The position numbers and the translations under genes are program-made. Positions 53,176 through 62,272 of a DNA stretch of 64,000 nucleotides are shown here, in pieces. The DNA comes from Williamsia deligens (GTDB lineage Bacteria; Actinomycetota; Actinomycetes; Mycobacteriales; Mycobacteriaceae). The notes below the pieces were generated by a model, which was not told the origin of the DNA, did not search any database, and was given only the letters and a program-made list of their open reading frames with translations. Location: the NCBI RefSeq assembly GCF_024171765.1, contig NZ_JAMTCI010000001.1, positions 434,001 to 498,000 on the forward strand, read 5' to 3'. Positions within the stretch are counted from its first letter, which is position 1. Every line of letters begins with the position of its first letter.

Positions 53176-53937
53176 ATGAGTGGACTGCCCCGTGCCGCGG
53201 TACCGGTCACCCACGTCGTCGTCCGGGAGGCGGACGCCGTCCGATACGACCTCCCGATGTCGGTGGAGGTCGGGCATCGCGTGATCGGGGTCGTCGCCAG
53301 CGCGAACTGGGCCATCGAGGGCGTGTACGACGTCGTGACGTCCGACCGTCGTCGGGACGGCGTCAGCCTGACCGTGGGCGACCCGGTGGTGCCGCACTGC
53401 GGTGTCGCCATCGCCGCGGTGGAGCAACGCGCCCGACGGACCTTCCCCCGGCACTTCGCCACCCCCGCCGTCGAGCGTGCCGCGGCCTACATCGCGGCGA
53501 TCGAGGCCGAGACGATCTCACCGACACCCTGGCACCGCGTGGATCACCGATGCGCGGGGGAACGGCTGACACTGCACGATGCCGCGGTCGCGCGGACCTG
53601 GGGTTGCAACACCTGCGGACGGGATCCGAGCACTGAGTACGCGCCACGGTTCGAGGCCCATCGGACCGACATCGAACTGGATCCCCGGATCGACCTGGGC
53701 ATCACCATCGCCGTGTGCCCGTCGTGTCACGAGATCCTCCACCAACCGTTGGCCCCGACGGTCGACGAGTTGATGTACGGACTCCGCCCCGCGTGCCCGG
53801 AGTGCGGTGCGCGCCACGCCGACATCGTCAGCGTCGCCGACACCTCCGTGCCCGCGCCGGTGGGGGTCATCGCCTTCTCGGGAACCCACGACCCTGCCCC
53901 CGACTTCGTCTGCGGGTCCTGCGGTCACGAGTGGTGA
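53176..53937 (+). CDS. HNH-like zinc-binding protein
   Basis: A 253-residue soluble protein. The centre has an HNH-type arrangement: GCNTCGRDPSTEYAPRFEAH with the first CxxC and a histidine, then TIAVCPSCHEILHQPL with the second CxxC and the ILH histidine. A further pair of CxxC motifs (ACPECGARHADIV; FVCGSCGHEW) ends the protein, forming a separate zinc ribbon. The N-terminal 110 residues (VREADAVRYDLPMSVEVGHR; GVYDVVTSDRRRDGVSLTVG) are beta-rich and unrecognised. It may be a nuclease related to McrA-type HNH enzymes, or a non-catalytic zinc protein. It overlaps the convergent dehalogenase gene by 13 bp. Confidence 0.72.
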   Translation: MSGLPRAAVPVTHVVVREADAVRYDLPMSVEVGHRVIGVVASANWAIEGVYDVVTSDRRRDGVSLTVGDPVVPHCGVAIAAVEQRARRTFPRHFATPAVERAAAYIAAIEAETISPTPWHRVDHRCAGERLTLHDAAVARTWGCNTCGRDPSTEYAPRFEAHRTDIELDPRIDLGITIAVCPSCHEILHQPLAPTVDELMYGLRPACPECGARHADIVSVADTSVPAPVGVIAFSGTHDPAPDFVCGSCGHEW

Positions 53938-54614
53938 CGGCGCAGCTCCGGCCCCAGGTCGGTGAATGAGCCGACCGTGTGGTCCGGCGCGGTGAACGCG
54001 GTCGGGAAGTCGGCGCCGTCGCGGTTGATCCAGGCGGTCTGCAGTCCGACGCGTCGGGCACCCTCGAGATCCCAGGGATGTACGGCGACCATCAACGCCT
54101 GCGCCGGTTCGACGCCGATGGTGCGCAATCCGTACTCGTACGACGCGGGTGCCGGCTTCCACGCGCCGGCGTCGGCCGCGGACAGGTAGCCACTGACCGA
54201 CGGGCCTGCGTCGGTCGCGCCGAGAAGCCTGCGCGCGACGTCGGCCGAGCCGTTGCTCAGCGTGTAGACGTCGAGCCCCGCCTCGGCGAGGGCGACGATC
54301 CCGGGTACGACGTCGGCGTGTGGTGCCGCGTCGACGAAGGAGCGCAGCAGACCGGCGGCGACCATGTCGGCCGACTTCTCGTCGCGGCCCGGGTCGGCCA
54401 GACGCAGCATCGACCGCAGCTGTCCCTGGGCGAGGTCGGCGAAGCCGGGGTTGTCGCCGAGGACGGTGAGCGCGAAGCCGTCGCGCAGCACCGACAGGTA
54501 CCAGGTCCGGACGTCGGCGGCCTGCAGTCCCGAGTCGGTGAAGGCGGGTTCGACGGACGCGAGATCGGAGAGCGTGTCGTTGACGTCGAGGAACGCGACG
54601 GTGGGGCGGGGCAT
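53925..54614 (-). CDS. haloacid dehalogenase type II (HAD superfamily)
   Basis: A 229-residue HAD-fold hydrolase. The nucleophile motif VAFLDVNDTLSDL is at the N-terminus, motif II is in VYTLSNGSADVARRLL, the lysine in AGAWKPAPASYEYGL, and motif III in MVAVHPWDLEGARRVGLQTA. This pattern and the LRDGFALTVLGD cap segment fit L-2-haloacid dehalogenases, although many such proteins act on phosphates or are of unknown substrate. ATG at 54614 with GAGAGG upstream; the longer frame is not conserved. Tail-to-tail overlap with the HNH-like gene suggests no functional link. Confidence 0.92.
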   Translation of the reverse strand: MPRPTVAFLDVNDTLSDLASVEPAFTDSGLQAADVRTWYLSVLRDGFALTVLGDNPGFADLAQGQLRSMLRLADPGRDEKSADMVAAGLLRSFVDAAPHADVVPGIVALAEAGLDVYTLSNGSADVARRLLGATDAGPSVSGYLSAADAGAWKPAPASYEYGLRTIGVEPAQALMVAVHPWDLEGARRVGLQTAWINRDGADFPTAFTAPDHTVGSFTDLGPELRRHHS

Positions 54615-54711
54615 GGGGATCCTCTCGATGGGCTGCCACCGGTCTACCCGTTCGCGATCACCGCGACCGCAACCCGGGCGCGGAGCGACGCGGCGTCCTA
54701 CCCTCGGTGCC

Positions 54712-55695
54712 GTGCTGCCGCTCATCTCGCTCGCCGATCTCGACACGCCCGACGGCCGGGACCGTCTGGCCGAGGTGTCGCGGACTGTCGGTTTCTTCTA
54801 CCTCACCGACCACGGCGTCCCCGTGACCCTGCAGGAGCAGATCATCGACACCGCGCGGCGCTTCTTCGCGCTGCCGCAGGCGGAGAAGGACGCGATCGCG
54901 ATGGTGAACAGCCCGCACTTCCGCGGGTACAACCGGGTCGGCGGTGAGCTGACGAACGGTCGCGTCGACCGGCGCGAGCAGATCGACATCGCACCGGACC
55001 GCGACCCGATCCCCGACGCCACCGGACCGCTGCGTCTTCAGGGCCGCAACCAGTGGCCGGCGGCGCTGCCCGAACTGAAGACCGCCGTGGCGGCGTATCA
55101 ACACGAGCTCGCGCGGGTGTCCCGGACGCTGCTGTCGCGGTGGGCGCAGGCGCTCGGGGCGGCGCCCGACTTCTTCGACGACGCCTTCGCGCTGCCCGCG
55201 ACGCTGATGAAGGTGGTTCGCTACCCGGCCCGACCCGCCGACGACGCGGACACCGCGGGCGATCAGGGCGTGGGTGCGCACAAGGACTCGGGTGTTCTCA
55301 CCGTGCTCCTGGCGCAGGAGGGGTCGTCGGGTCTGCAGGTCGAGCGCACCGACGGGACGTGGATCGAGGCACCGCCGCAGCCCGGCGCGTTCATCGTGAA
55401 CATCGGCGAGATGCTCGAGATCGCCACCGACGGACGGCTCGTGGCCACGCGGCACCGCGTGATCACGCCACCGGGTTCGCCCGAGCGCCTGTCGATCCCG
55501 TACTTCTACGCGCCGTCGCTGGATGCCGTGATGCCGCGCATCCCTCTGCCCGACGGCCAGGCGTCATCGGTCACCGCCGACCCCGACAACCCCCTGTTCG
55601 ACACCTACGGTCTGAACACGTGGAAGAGCCGCACCCGCGCACATCCCGATGTCGTCGCGCGGTGGTACCCCGACGAGGTCGTCGCGCGGGTGTGA
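54712..55695 (+). CDS. 2-oxoglutarate/Fe(II)-dependent oxygenase (isopenicillin N synthase-like)
   Basis: A 327-residue non-haem iron oxygenase. VGFFYLTDHGVPVTLQEQII, FFALPQAEKDAIAMVNSPHF and FRGYNRVGGELTNGRVDRRE form the N-terminal DIOX region; GVGAHKDSGVLTVLLAQEGS supplies the His-x-Asp iron ligands, and TDGRLVATRHRVITPPGSPE the third histidine with the RxS motif in ERLSIPYF. Substrate unknown. GTG start at 54712: there is no Shine-Dalgarno, but TACCCT sits seven bases upstream, as in leaderless actinobacterial transcripts. It diverges from the dehalogenase gene and ends 7 bp from the convergent lipase-like gene. Confidence 0.93.
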   Translation: MLPLISLADLDTPDGRDRLAEVSRTVGFFYLTDHGVPVTLQEQIIDTARRFFALPQAEKDAIAMVNSPHFRGYNRVGGELTNGRVDRREQIDIAPDRDPIPDATGPLRLQGRNQWPAALPELKTAVAAYQHELARVSRTLLSRWAQALGAAPDFFDDAFALPATLMKVVRYPARPADDADTAGDQGVGAHKDSGVLTVLLAQEGSSGLQVERTDGTWIEAPPQPGAFIVNIGEMLEIATDGRLVATRHRVITPPGSPERLSIPYFYAPSLDAVMPRIPLPDGQASSVTADPDNPLFDTYGLNTWKSRTRAHPDVVARWYPDEVVARV

Positions 55696-55702
55696 CCGGT
55701 TC

Positions 55703-57019
55703 TCAGCAGCGGCCGAGATCCGAGGTGGGCTCGCGCACGGGGTCACCTGCGGTGATCGCGCGGTCGGTCGGGACGGGATCAGCGCCGCGCAGCCGCGGCA
55801 GCAGCCACGCGTAGACCTCGTCGTTGTTGAGCAGCGTGAAGTGGTTCGCCGAGCTGATCGCGAACCCGTCCTCGTCGCGGAACCCGATGTGCCGCTTCTT
55901 GTTCTTGCCCACGGCACTGGGCACCAGCACGAGACCGTCGCCGATGACACGGCCGATCGGATGCTTGGCGCTGCGGGTGACCGTCGCCGAGACGAAGTAG
56001 TGCGTCGCGTCGGCCAGCAACGGGACCTCCTGCACCGCAGCGACTCTCAGGGCGTCGATGTCACGGCCGGACCAGTCCTCGTCGACGAGGGACCCGTGGA
56101 AGAGATCCCGCACCCCGGAACTGCGCCGGCGCAGGAGGTGGGCGAACGGTCGCGACTCGGGGACCGCGCCGAGTGCCGCGGTGAGGTAGTGCACCGACCG
56201 TGCCAGCGGTGCGCCGAGGTGCGGCGTCCCGAGACACACGACGTGGCGGACGAGTCCTGTCCAGTCGGCCCCCTCGAGTTCGCCGCGGTGGCAGGCGGAT
56301 CGGGCGACGAGTCCGCCCATCGAGTGGCCGACGAGGGTGATGTGGCGGACCGGTACCGGCCACGCGGTGGTGATCTCGGTGAGCAGCCGGTCGAGCTCGC
56401 GGCCGTTCTGCGAGATGTGGCGCCCGGTGTTGTAGCGGAGCTGCACCTCGGTCGCGCCGAGGTCCTCGGCGAGTCGGGTTCCGTAGGTCGGCCGACCACC
56501 GATGCTCCAGGCCGCCTCGGTCTCCATCAGACCGTGCAGGAACACGACGAGATGTCCCGTCGCCGTCGGGAACGCGTTCGCCAGTGCGTTCCGCATCGGA
56601 GGGATCGCGACGCCGTCGAGACGGATGCCCATCGGCTCGGCGAGCGGACTGCGCGCCTGGTGCAACTCGTCGCCGATGAGGCCGTTGATCGCCGCGATCA
56701 TCGCGCCGCCCCTGACGGTCTGCGACGGAGGCCGCCCCCACCCGTCGGCGGCCTGCGAGGCGACCTCCGACGCGGTGTCGCAGACGGCTGTGATGGTGGT
56801 GTAGGTGCCGCCGGCGATCGCGTCATGCAGGAGCTTCGCGGGACGGACGAACTCGTCGAGCCCGACGGGACGCAGGCCGACGCGCAACCCGGTGAAGATG
56901 TGCTCACTGAAGGCCGAGTGCACCTTGGCGATGCCGGTCGCGGCGTCTCCGAGCTCGGAGAACGCGAGTCGGCCCATCTCCCGCAGCTCGTCTCGGCGCT
57001 GCCGCTCGAGGGTGTCCAT
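55703..57019 (-). CDS. lipase-like alpha/beta hydrolase
   Basis: A 438-residue hydrolase with no signal peptide. The first 190 residues form a helical region (FSELGDAATGIAKVHSAFSE; QTVRGGAMIAAINGLIGDEL) seen in actinobacterial PGAP1-like esterases and PHB-depolymerase relatives. The catalytic part has HLVVFLHGLMETEAAW (oxyanion), HITLVGHSMGGLVARSACHR (Ser), and a candidate histidine in ISSANHFTLLNNDEVYAWLL. The remainder (VCLGTPHLGAPLARSVHYLT) is typical of triacylglycerol-lipase folds. Physiological substrate unknown. ATG at 57019 chosen over a longer frame to 57094 that lacks conservation and a ribosome site. Confidence 0.88.
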   Translation of the reverse strand: MDTLERQRRDELREMGRLAFSELGDAATGIAKVHSAFSEHIFTGLRVGLRPVGLDEFVRPAKLLHDAIAGGTYTTITAVCDTASEVASQAADGWGRPPSQTVRGGAMIAAINGLIGDELHQARSPLAEPMGIRLDGVAIPPMRNALANAFPTATGHLVVFLHGLMETEAAWSIGGRPTYGTRLAEDLGATEVQLRYNTGRHISQNGRELDRLLTEITTAWPVPVRHITLVGHSMGGLVARSACHRGELEGADWTGLVRHVVCLGTPHLGAPLARSVHYLTAALGAVPESRPFAHLLRRRSSGVRDLFHGSLVDEDWSGRDIDALRVAAVQEVPLLADATHYFVSATVTRSAKHPIGRVIGDGLVLVPSAVGKNKKRHIGFRDEDGFAISSANHFTLLNNDEVYAWLLPRLRGADPVPTDRAITAGDPVREPTSDLGRC

Positions 57020-57116
57020 GCCACTCAGAGTACAGGTGTTCACTGAATCTGCGGGGCGTGCGACATACCCCACATCGAGCGGGACGACGACCATCTCGGC
57101 GCGCTCAGGGGACGGG

Positions 57117-58067
57117 TCAGGCGAGGTGCTGACCGAACCAGCCCAGCGCGCGGCCCCACACCTGGGATGCCGCGGCCTGGTCGTACCGACCGCCCGTGTC
57201 GTTGAAGAAGGCGTGGTCGACGTTCGGGACCGTGAGGACCTCGTAGGTGAGGCCGGCTGCCTTCAGTGACGCCTCCGCCTCACCGCGCGAGGCGTTCACG
57301 CGGTTGTCGAGGCCGGCGTAGACCGCCAGCACCGCGGCGTCGCGGGAGCCCGCGAAGTCGTGTGCTTGCGGGAGTGGTCCGTACAACGGGATGGCTGCGC
57401 TGACCTGGGGCGCGCCGGACGCCAGCAGCGACCACACCTGTCCCCCGCCGAAGCAGAAACCGATCACGCCGACCTTCTTCCCCGGCACACGGCGCTGCAG
57501 TTCGGCGATGGCCGACTTCTCGTCGGAGACGAAACGGTCGTTGGAGATCGTGCCGAGTGCCGCGGTGGCGCGGGCGGTGTCGTCGAACGTCGACGTGCCC
57601 CCCTCCTCGGAGAGGAGGTCGACCGCCAGCGCGCTGTATCCCGCGCCGGCCAGTCGCCCGGCGATCGACGCGATGTGCGGCGTCAGTCCCTTGTTCTCGT
57701 GGATGACCAGCACGACGCCGCGCGGGTTCGCCGCCGCCGCATAGGCACCCTGCAGTTCCCCCCGCTGCCCGGGGAACGTGATCATGCGGGTGGCGACGGC
57801 CCCGGACGCACCCGGCGCATCCGGGGATCCCGACGACGTGGTGGTGGCCGCACCCGACCCGCCCGACGACCCTCCCGACGACGAGGCCGAGGACGACGGC
57901 GCACCCGCGTCGGAGCTGTCGGTGCTGCAGGCGGCGAGGACGCTCGACGCCACCGTCGCCGACAGGCCGAGCAGTCCGAGGCGTCGCATCGCCTCGCGAC
58001 GGCCGAACATCCCGTCGGCGTGGTCGAGGGCGATCTCCTCGGCGATGTACCGGGTGAACTCCGCCAT
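57117..58067 (-). CDS. exported dienelactone-hydrolase-family protein
   Basis: A 316-residue alpha/beta hydrolase. After a cytoplasmic helix (MAEFTRYIAEEIALDHADGM) comes RREAMRRLGLLGLSATVASS and a lipobox VLAAC, so it is exported (perhaps by Tat, given the double Arg) and lipid-anchored. A Ser/Gly linker precedes the hydrolase domain, with NPRGVVLVIHENKGLTPHIA, the Cys nucleophile in GVIGFCFGGGQVWSLL, the acid in LAVYAGLDNRVN and the His in TVPNVDHAFFND. Family enzymes open dienelactones or cut small esters. ATG at 58067. It lies near the lipase-like gene on the same strand, separated by about 100 bp. Confidence 0.9.
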   Translation of the reverse strand: MAEFTRYIAEEIALDHADGMFGRREAMRRLGLLGLSATVASSVLAACSTDSSDAGAPSSSASSSGGSSGGSGAATTTSSGSPDAPGASGAVATRMITFPGQRGELQGAYAAAANPRGVVLVIHENKGLTPHIASIAGRLAGAGYSALAVDLLSEEGGTSTFDDTARATAALGTISNDRFVSDEKSAIAELQRRVPGKKVGVIGFCFGGGQVWSLLASGAPQVSAAIPLYGPLPQAHDFAGSRDAAVLAVYAGLDNRVNASRGEAEASLKAAGLTYEVLTVPNVDHAFFNDTGGRYDQAAASQVWGRALGWFGQHLA

Positions 58068-58395
58068 GCTGCACTCACTTTCACCGTCACCGGATAGATC
58101 GTGCGGGCCGGTCACGGCCCGTGCCCACCACGGTGCCAGAAGGGGCGGACCTGCGCGGATGCTCGCCGAGACCCGCCCCGCATGACGCGCGGGCGATGCC
58201 GATTCGTGACCTGGCCACGCCGGGCAACACGATCTGGTGGAGGTCGGCGCGTGGGGGTTACCTGCCTGCGCTCACACGACAACACTCAGAGGGCAAGGCC
58301 TTCATCGGCGGCGGCGAGACACGGCGCCCCTGTGATCTCGGCCGGGCACCATCAGCTCGGCCCAGCGGGCCGGGTGCACGCAAAGGAGCGTCGCC
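58068..58395. other. 328-bp divergent intergenic region
   Basis: Lies between the dienelactone hydrolase gene (minus) and the GlsB-type gene (plus). The right end has AAAGGAG, the ribosome site for the GlsB gene. A short GGCCC-AGC-GGGCC hairpin stands about 40 bp before that start. No gene is supported here; the open frame running through it on the plus strand has no start signal and an Arg-rich product. Confidence 0.45.
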
Positions 58396-58671
58396 ATGAT
58401 CGGCACCATCATCAGCGCCATCGTCGTCGGATTGATCGTGGGCGCGCTCGCCCGCCTGATCCTCCCGGGCAAGCAGAACATCGGGGTGATCATGACGATC
58501 ATCCTCGGCATCCTGGGGTCCCTGATCGGATCGTGGGTGACCTACAAGGTCGGTTACGACAACGCCAACGGTGGCTGGGAGGTCGTCCCGTTCGTCGTCG
58601 GCATCGTCGTCGCCGCGATCCTCATCGGGTTGTTCGTCGCCGCCACCGGGCGCCGCACCGCCAGGCGCTGA
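58396..58671 (+). CDS. GlsB/YeaQ/YmgE-family membrane protein
   Basis: A 91-residue protein with three membrane segments: MIGTIISAIVVGLIVGALAR, IGVIMTIILGILGSLIGSWV and VVPFVVGIVVAAILIGLFVA, with the family's LARLILPGKQNIGVIMTIIL loop. Members are small transglycosylase-associated or stress-induced membrane proteins of unclear function. ATG start with AAAGGAG eight bases upstream. It precedes the TY-Chap-like gene by 38 bp on the same strand. Confidence 0.93.
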   Translation: MIGTIISAIVVGLIVGALARLILPGKQNIGVIMTIILGILGSLIGSWVTYKVGYDNANGGWEVVPFVVGIVVAAILIGLFVAATGRRTARR

Positions 58672-58709
58672 CACCTGCCCCACCCCCGACCCACCAGAGA
58701 AAGCCGGCC

Positions 58710-59918
58710 ATGGACACGAGCACGCGGTTCGACAGCGAACTCGATGCCGCCTGGCTGACCTTCCGGGCCGGACTTGCCGATCTCCTCGTCGACCTCGATG
58801 TCGACGAGGAGATCGTCGTCCGACGCTCGCACGATTCCAGCGCGGCATGGTCGCCGCTGCTGTCGTTCGTCGTCACCGGCGCCCACCGCGTCCGGTGCAC
58901 CCTGCTGCACGCCGCACTCTCCGACGATCAGGTCGCGGTCCTCCGGGGAGACGGGTGGCGTCGTCTCCGTGACGGCCGCCTGATCCTCGAGCTGGGACAT
59001 CGCCGGGTCGACGAGCTGTGCGCAGCCGCAACAGAACTGCTGCGCGAGACCGCAGACGTCCTGCACCCCGCGTTCCTCGCGCCGCTGGACCCCGATCCCC
59101 GCTCGTACGACGCCGACTCACCGCGCCGCGAGCTCCCGCCCGTCGCCGCCTCCGCGTTCCCCGTCGTCGACACCGACCACCTGCGCGAACTCCTGCTCGA
59201 CACGCTCGCCGCCCAATCCGACGACGCGTTCATCGATGCCGACGGCGACATCCGCGCCCAGATCGGCACGCAGACACTGCAACTGCGCGTGCACCCGACC
59301 CGCCCCGTCGTCGAGTTCGTGGCCTGCATCGCCGCGATCTGCGTCGACGACCGCACCGTGAACGAGATCGTCCTCGCCGAGAGCGTCCGGTGGACCGGCG
59401 TCGCGGTGCACGTCCTCGACGGTCACGTCTGGGCGACCCAGCGCCTCGTGGTGCCGACGTTCGTCGCCACCAACATCGTCGCCGCGGTCGAATCGTGGCG
59501 TGACTTCCTCCGCGACGGCGCGCCCGCGATCACCGCGCGGATCGCCGACGCCGCCCGACCGATCGCGCAACGTCCGAGCCGGGAACCCTCCCCGGACCAC
59601 GTCGAGCAGTTGCTCGACACCCTCACCGCGCTGACGACGGTCGGCACCCCGCTCCCCGCCGAGGGTGTCGTACGCATCTGTGACGACAGCGCGGTCATCG
59701 CCCGTCGCTGCCTCATCACGGGCGCACGTCGTCTCCTGGCCGTCGGGTGGGAGAAGCGGCAGGCCGCCGAACGTGGCGACGTCACCGCCGCCGATCGGCT
59801 GGAGCACGATCGGCAGATGTGCCGGACCATGCTGATGTCGGTCTCCGGCGCCGTCGACCTGCTCCGCGAGCGCGACGCCCCCGCCTCCGGGACCCGGCAG
59901 GGCCGCTCGTCGTACTGA
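58710..59918 (+). CDS. TY-Chap-like protein (YbjN/CesT-type chaperone fold)
   Basis: A 402-residue soluble protein with repeated small alpha/beta modules. Residues about 10-125 (AAWLTFRAGLADLLVDLDVD, then HRVRCTLLHAALSD, GDGWRRLRDG, RRVDELCAAATELLRE) show the pattern of the TY-Chap N-terminal domain, related to type III secretion chaperones and YbjN. A second module (about 155-280) and a helical end follow. Its paralogue is encoded at 60983. By analogy it may bind peptides or exported proteins; ATG at 58710. The two TY-Chap genes bracket two small exported proteins, which suggests a possible client relationship (inference). Confidence 0.72.
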   Translation: MDTSTRFDSELDAAWLTFRAGLADLLVDLDVDEEIVVRRSHDSSAAWSPLLSFVVTGAHRVRCTLLHAALSDDQVAVLRGDGWRRLRDGRLILELGHRRVDELCAAATELLRETADVLHPAFLAPLDPDPRSYDADSPRRELPPVAASAFPVVDTDHLRELLLDTLAAQSDDAFIDADGDIRAQIGTQTLQLRVHPTRPVVEFVACIAAICVDDRTVNEIVLAESVRWTGVAVHVLDGHVWATQRLVVPTFVATNIVAAVESWRDFLRDGAPAITARIADAARPIAQRPSREPSPDHVEQLLDTLTALTTVGTPLPAEGVVRICDDSAVIARRCLITGARRLLAVGWEKRQAAERGDVTAADRLEHDRQMCRTMLMSVSGAVDLLRERDAPASGTRQGRSSY

Positions 59919-60015
59919 TCGACTGCCGGGCGGGACCACCGTCGGTGTCGTCTGGTCGAGCGAACAGTCGCAGCGCGAAGTAACACCGATCCGTGCAAGA
60001 TCCGACATCCCCGAC

Positions 60016-60444
60016 ATGACCCGTACATACGTCCTGTCGTCGTCGACGGCCCGTCGCCGCACGACCCTGCTGTGGTGGGTACTCATCGTGGTGTGGGCGG
60101 TGATCACCATCGGTAGCCTCGGCGCGTGTTCGTCCGGGGACGGCAGTGGAGCAGCATCCTCGTCGGCGGCAGGGTCGACGACATCGGCGGCGTCGTCCAC
60201 CTCCGCGCCATCCACCTCAGCGTCGTCGGCGGAAGCCACCGACGGTCCGGCGCCACACCAGGATCCGGTCACGACGACCGCGGCACCCGCGCCACGGGAC
60301 GAGGTCGCCCCGACCGGGGTCGACTACTCGCGTTGCACCAACCAGACGAACTACGCCGCCGACCCCCGCTCCAACGCCGAGATCAACTCCATCGGCGAGC
60401 GCACCGGGTCGTGCCCGCCGGTGATGACCGCAACCGAGAAGTAG
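60016..60444 (+). CDS. small exported or lipid-anchored Ser/Thr-rich protein
   Basis: A 142-residue protein. The N-terminus has Arg residues, a hydrophobic core (TLLWWVLIVVWAVITIGSLG) and GACSS, which could be a lipobox (Cys about 38) or simply the end of a membrane anchor. A Ser/Thr/Ala linker of about 45 residues leads to a short conserved-looking end with two cysteines (YSRCTNQTNYAADPRSNAEI; GSCPPVMT). No family recognised. ATG start at 60016. It is 10 bp upstream of the next exported-protein gene. Confidence 0.72.
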   Translation: MTRTYVLSSSTARRRTTLLWWVLIVVWAVITIGSLGACSSGDGSGAASSSAAGSTTSAASSTSAPSTSASSAEATDGPAPHQDPVTTTAAPAPRDEVAPTGVDYSRCTNQTNYAADPRSNAEINSIGERTGSCPPVMTATEK

Positions 60445-60454
60445 AGGACGGATC

Positions 60455-60904
60455 ATGAAGCGTCACAAGACGTTCGTCACGTCACTCATGGCCACCGTCG
60501 CGCTGGGCACAGGGCTCGTCGGCGTGACCACGGCGACCGCCGCGCCCGCTGCCGCCGCCACGCAGGTGGTGAACCTGGCCAACCCGGGCAACGGCAACCC
60601 CGGCATGCGGGTCGACGCCGTCATCGATCACGGCCGCGGCACCGTGACCGTCCTGCAGCGGTTCATGAGCGAGCGTTCGCGGCTGACCGCCGCCTGGGTC
60701 AACCTCCGCACGGGTGCATCCGGACGCACGGGGCTCCCCGAGGCGCGGCCGGCCACCTACCCGTCCTATCCCGATCGCGCGGCGGTCCTGCCCACCGGGA
60801 CGGGCCCCGTGGTGGTCGTCGTCTACGGCCCCACGCCGTCGCAGACCGGTCTCATCCCGACGCTGAACGCGATCCTCCCGCTCCCGCATCTGCTCACCGT
60901 CTGA
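60455..60904 (+). CDS. small secreted protein
   Basis: A 149-residue secreted protein with a Sec signal peptide (MKRHKTFVTSLMATVALGTG to AAPAAAATQ, cleavage near residue 35). The mature part is beta-rich (MRVDAVIDHGRGTVTVLQRF; RLTAAWVNLRTGASGRTGLP) and has no cysteines. No family recognised. ATG start at 60455, 10 bases behind the previous gene, so the two are probably co-transcribed, and both lie between the two TY-Chap-like genes. Confidence 0.75.
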   Translation: MKRHKTFVTSLMATVALGTGLVGVTTATAAPAAAATQVVNLANPGNGNPGMRVDAVIDHGRGTVTVLQRFMSERSRLTAAWVNLRTGASGRTGLPEARPATYPSYPDRAAVLPTGTGPVVVVVYGPTPSQTGLIPTLNAILPLPHLLTV

Positions 60905-60982
60905 CGGGGGCAGAACCTGTCGGACCCCGTCGCTACCGTCCTGTCATCGGCGCAGCGTGCGCGCCACGAGAGGAGGGTCGTC

Positions 60983-62272
60983 GTGGAGGATTTCGACGCC
61001 TCGGTCGACGCGGGATGGCAGCGGATGGCAGCCGCCCTCGGCGATCGGCTGGCCACCATGGAGCCCGGTGACTCCCATGCGATCGACCTGGGCTTCCTGT
61101 GCGAGGACGGCATGGCCCGGGAGAACCTCCCGATCATCGTGTTCACCACACACGGCACCACTCGCGTGCGGTGCACCGTCGGCAACGCCACCCCCACCGA
61201 GGACACACTGCTCGCCGAGGCCGGCTGGCGTGAGCGGGGCACGCATCCGCGCACGATGGAGACCGGCCGACGCCGCGCCGACCACCTCGCGCGCTGCGCC
61301 GTCGCGGTGCTGCGCGATGTCTTCGACGTCCCCGACGCGTCCTTCGTCGACGGGACCACTGCCGCGCGGGTCGAGCCCGAGGTGTCACTCGCCGGCGTCC
61401 CCTCCGATCCCGACGAGCTGCAGGCCATGGTCGACGCAGCCATCGTCGAGATCTCCGGCCGTCCCGTGGAGCACGACGAGGACGGCGACATCCCACTGCC
61501 GACCGCAGTGCCCTCGTGGTTGCGGGTGAGCACCGAGGAGGCGGCGATCGAGTTGTTCAGCACCCGCATCGACGACTCCCGCGGTGTCACACCGGAGATG
61601 CTGTACGCCGCGGTCGACGGCTGGCCGGGTGTCGCGGTCACCGTGCGGTCCGGGGTGTTGGTGTCCCGCATGCGCATCGAGGCGACGGTGTTCGTCCGGG
61701 AGAACCTGCGGGCCGAACTGAAGCGGTGGTTCGCCTTCCTCGACCACGGGGTCGACGAGCTCCGTGCGGCGATCGCATGCCGGTCGCACTCGCACGCGGG
61801 ATCGGACGAGTGCGACCGGACGGAGGAGCTGCCCCCGACCGACGGGATGGGCCGCGGGGGCATCATCCGCACGACCGACGTCACCACCACGGCGGGCAGG
61901 GTCGTCTCACTGCCCGCGGCGCTGGAGACCCTTCTGCTCGTCGCGACGACCCAGTCCGGCGACCTCCGTCCCGACGACGTCGCCGCGATCATGGAGCGTG
62001 ACCGCGACGTCACGCTGCGGTGCCACCGCGTCTGCATCAGTCAGCGTGACGACTGGGAGACCGAGGCGGATGCTGCAGCCGACCGCGACGACGTCGAGGA
62101 GGCACACGCGTGTCTGGTCGAGTCGTGGCGGTGGGCCGAGGTCGCCCAGAGCCTGCGCTCGGCACTGCGTCTCATCGTGCTCGAGCGGCCGCGCCCGCAA
62201 GCGCGGTCCACCGAGCGTCGCACGCGCGACCACCGGCCGCCCCGCCTCAGCGATCCCGGCGACCGGCGATGA
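60983..62272 (+). CDS. TY-Chap-like protein, paralogue of 58710
   Basis: A 429-residue soluble protein. The N-terminal module matches the one at 58710: DASVDAGWQRMAAALGDRLA, TTRVRCTVGN, AEAGWRERGTHPRTMETGRR, and a helix ending in LRDVFDVPDASF. A second module (about 145-250) and a C-terminal helical part with a few cysteines follow. GTG start with AGGAGG six bases upstream. The 3' end overlaps the convergent DUF1023 gene by 26 bp. A peptide-binding chaperone role is inferred from fold similarity only. Confidence 0.72.
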   Translation: MEDFDASVDAGWQRMAAALGDRLATMEPGDSHAIDLGFLCEDGMARENLPIIVFTTHGTTRVRCTVGNATPTEDTLLAEAGWRERGTHPRTMETGRRRADHLARCAVAVLRDVFDVPDASFVDGTTAARVEPEVSLAGVPSDPDELQAMVDAAIVEISGRPVEHDEDGDIPLPTAVPSWLRVSTEEAAIELFSTRIDDSRGVTPEMLYAAVDGWPGVAVTVRSGVLVSRMRIEATVFVRENLRAELKRWFAFLDHGVDELRAAIACRSHSHAGSDECDRTEELPPTDGMGRGGIIRTTDVTTTAGRVVSLPAALETLLLVATTQSGDLRPDDVAAIMERDRDVTLRCHRVCISQRDDWETEADAAADRDDVEEAHACLVESWRWAEVAQSLRSALRLIVLERPRPQARSTERRTRDHRPPRLSDPGDRR

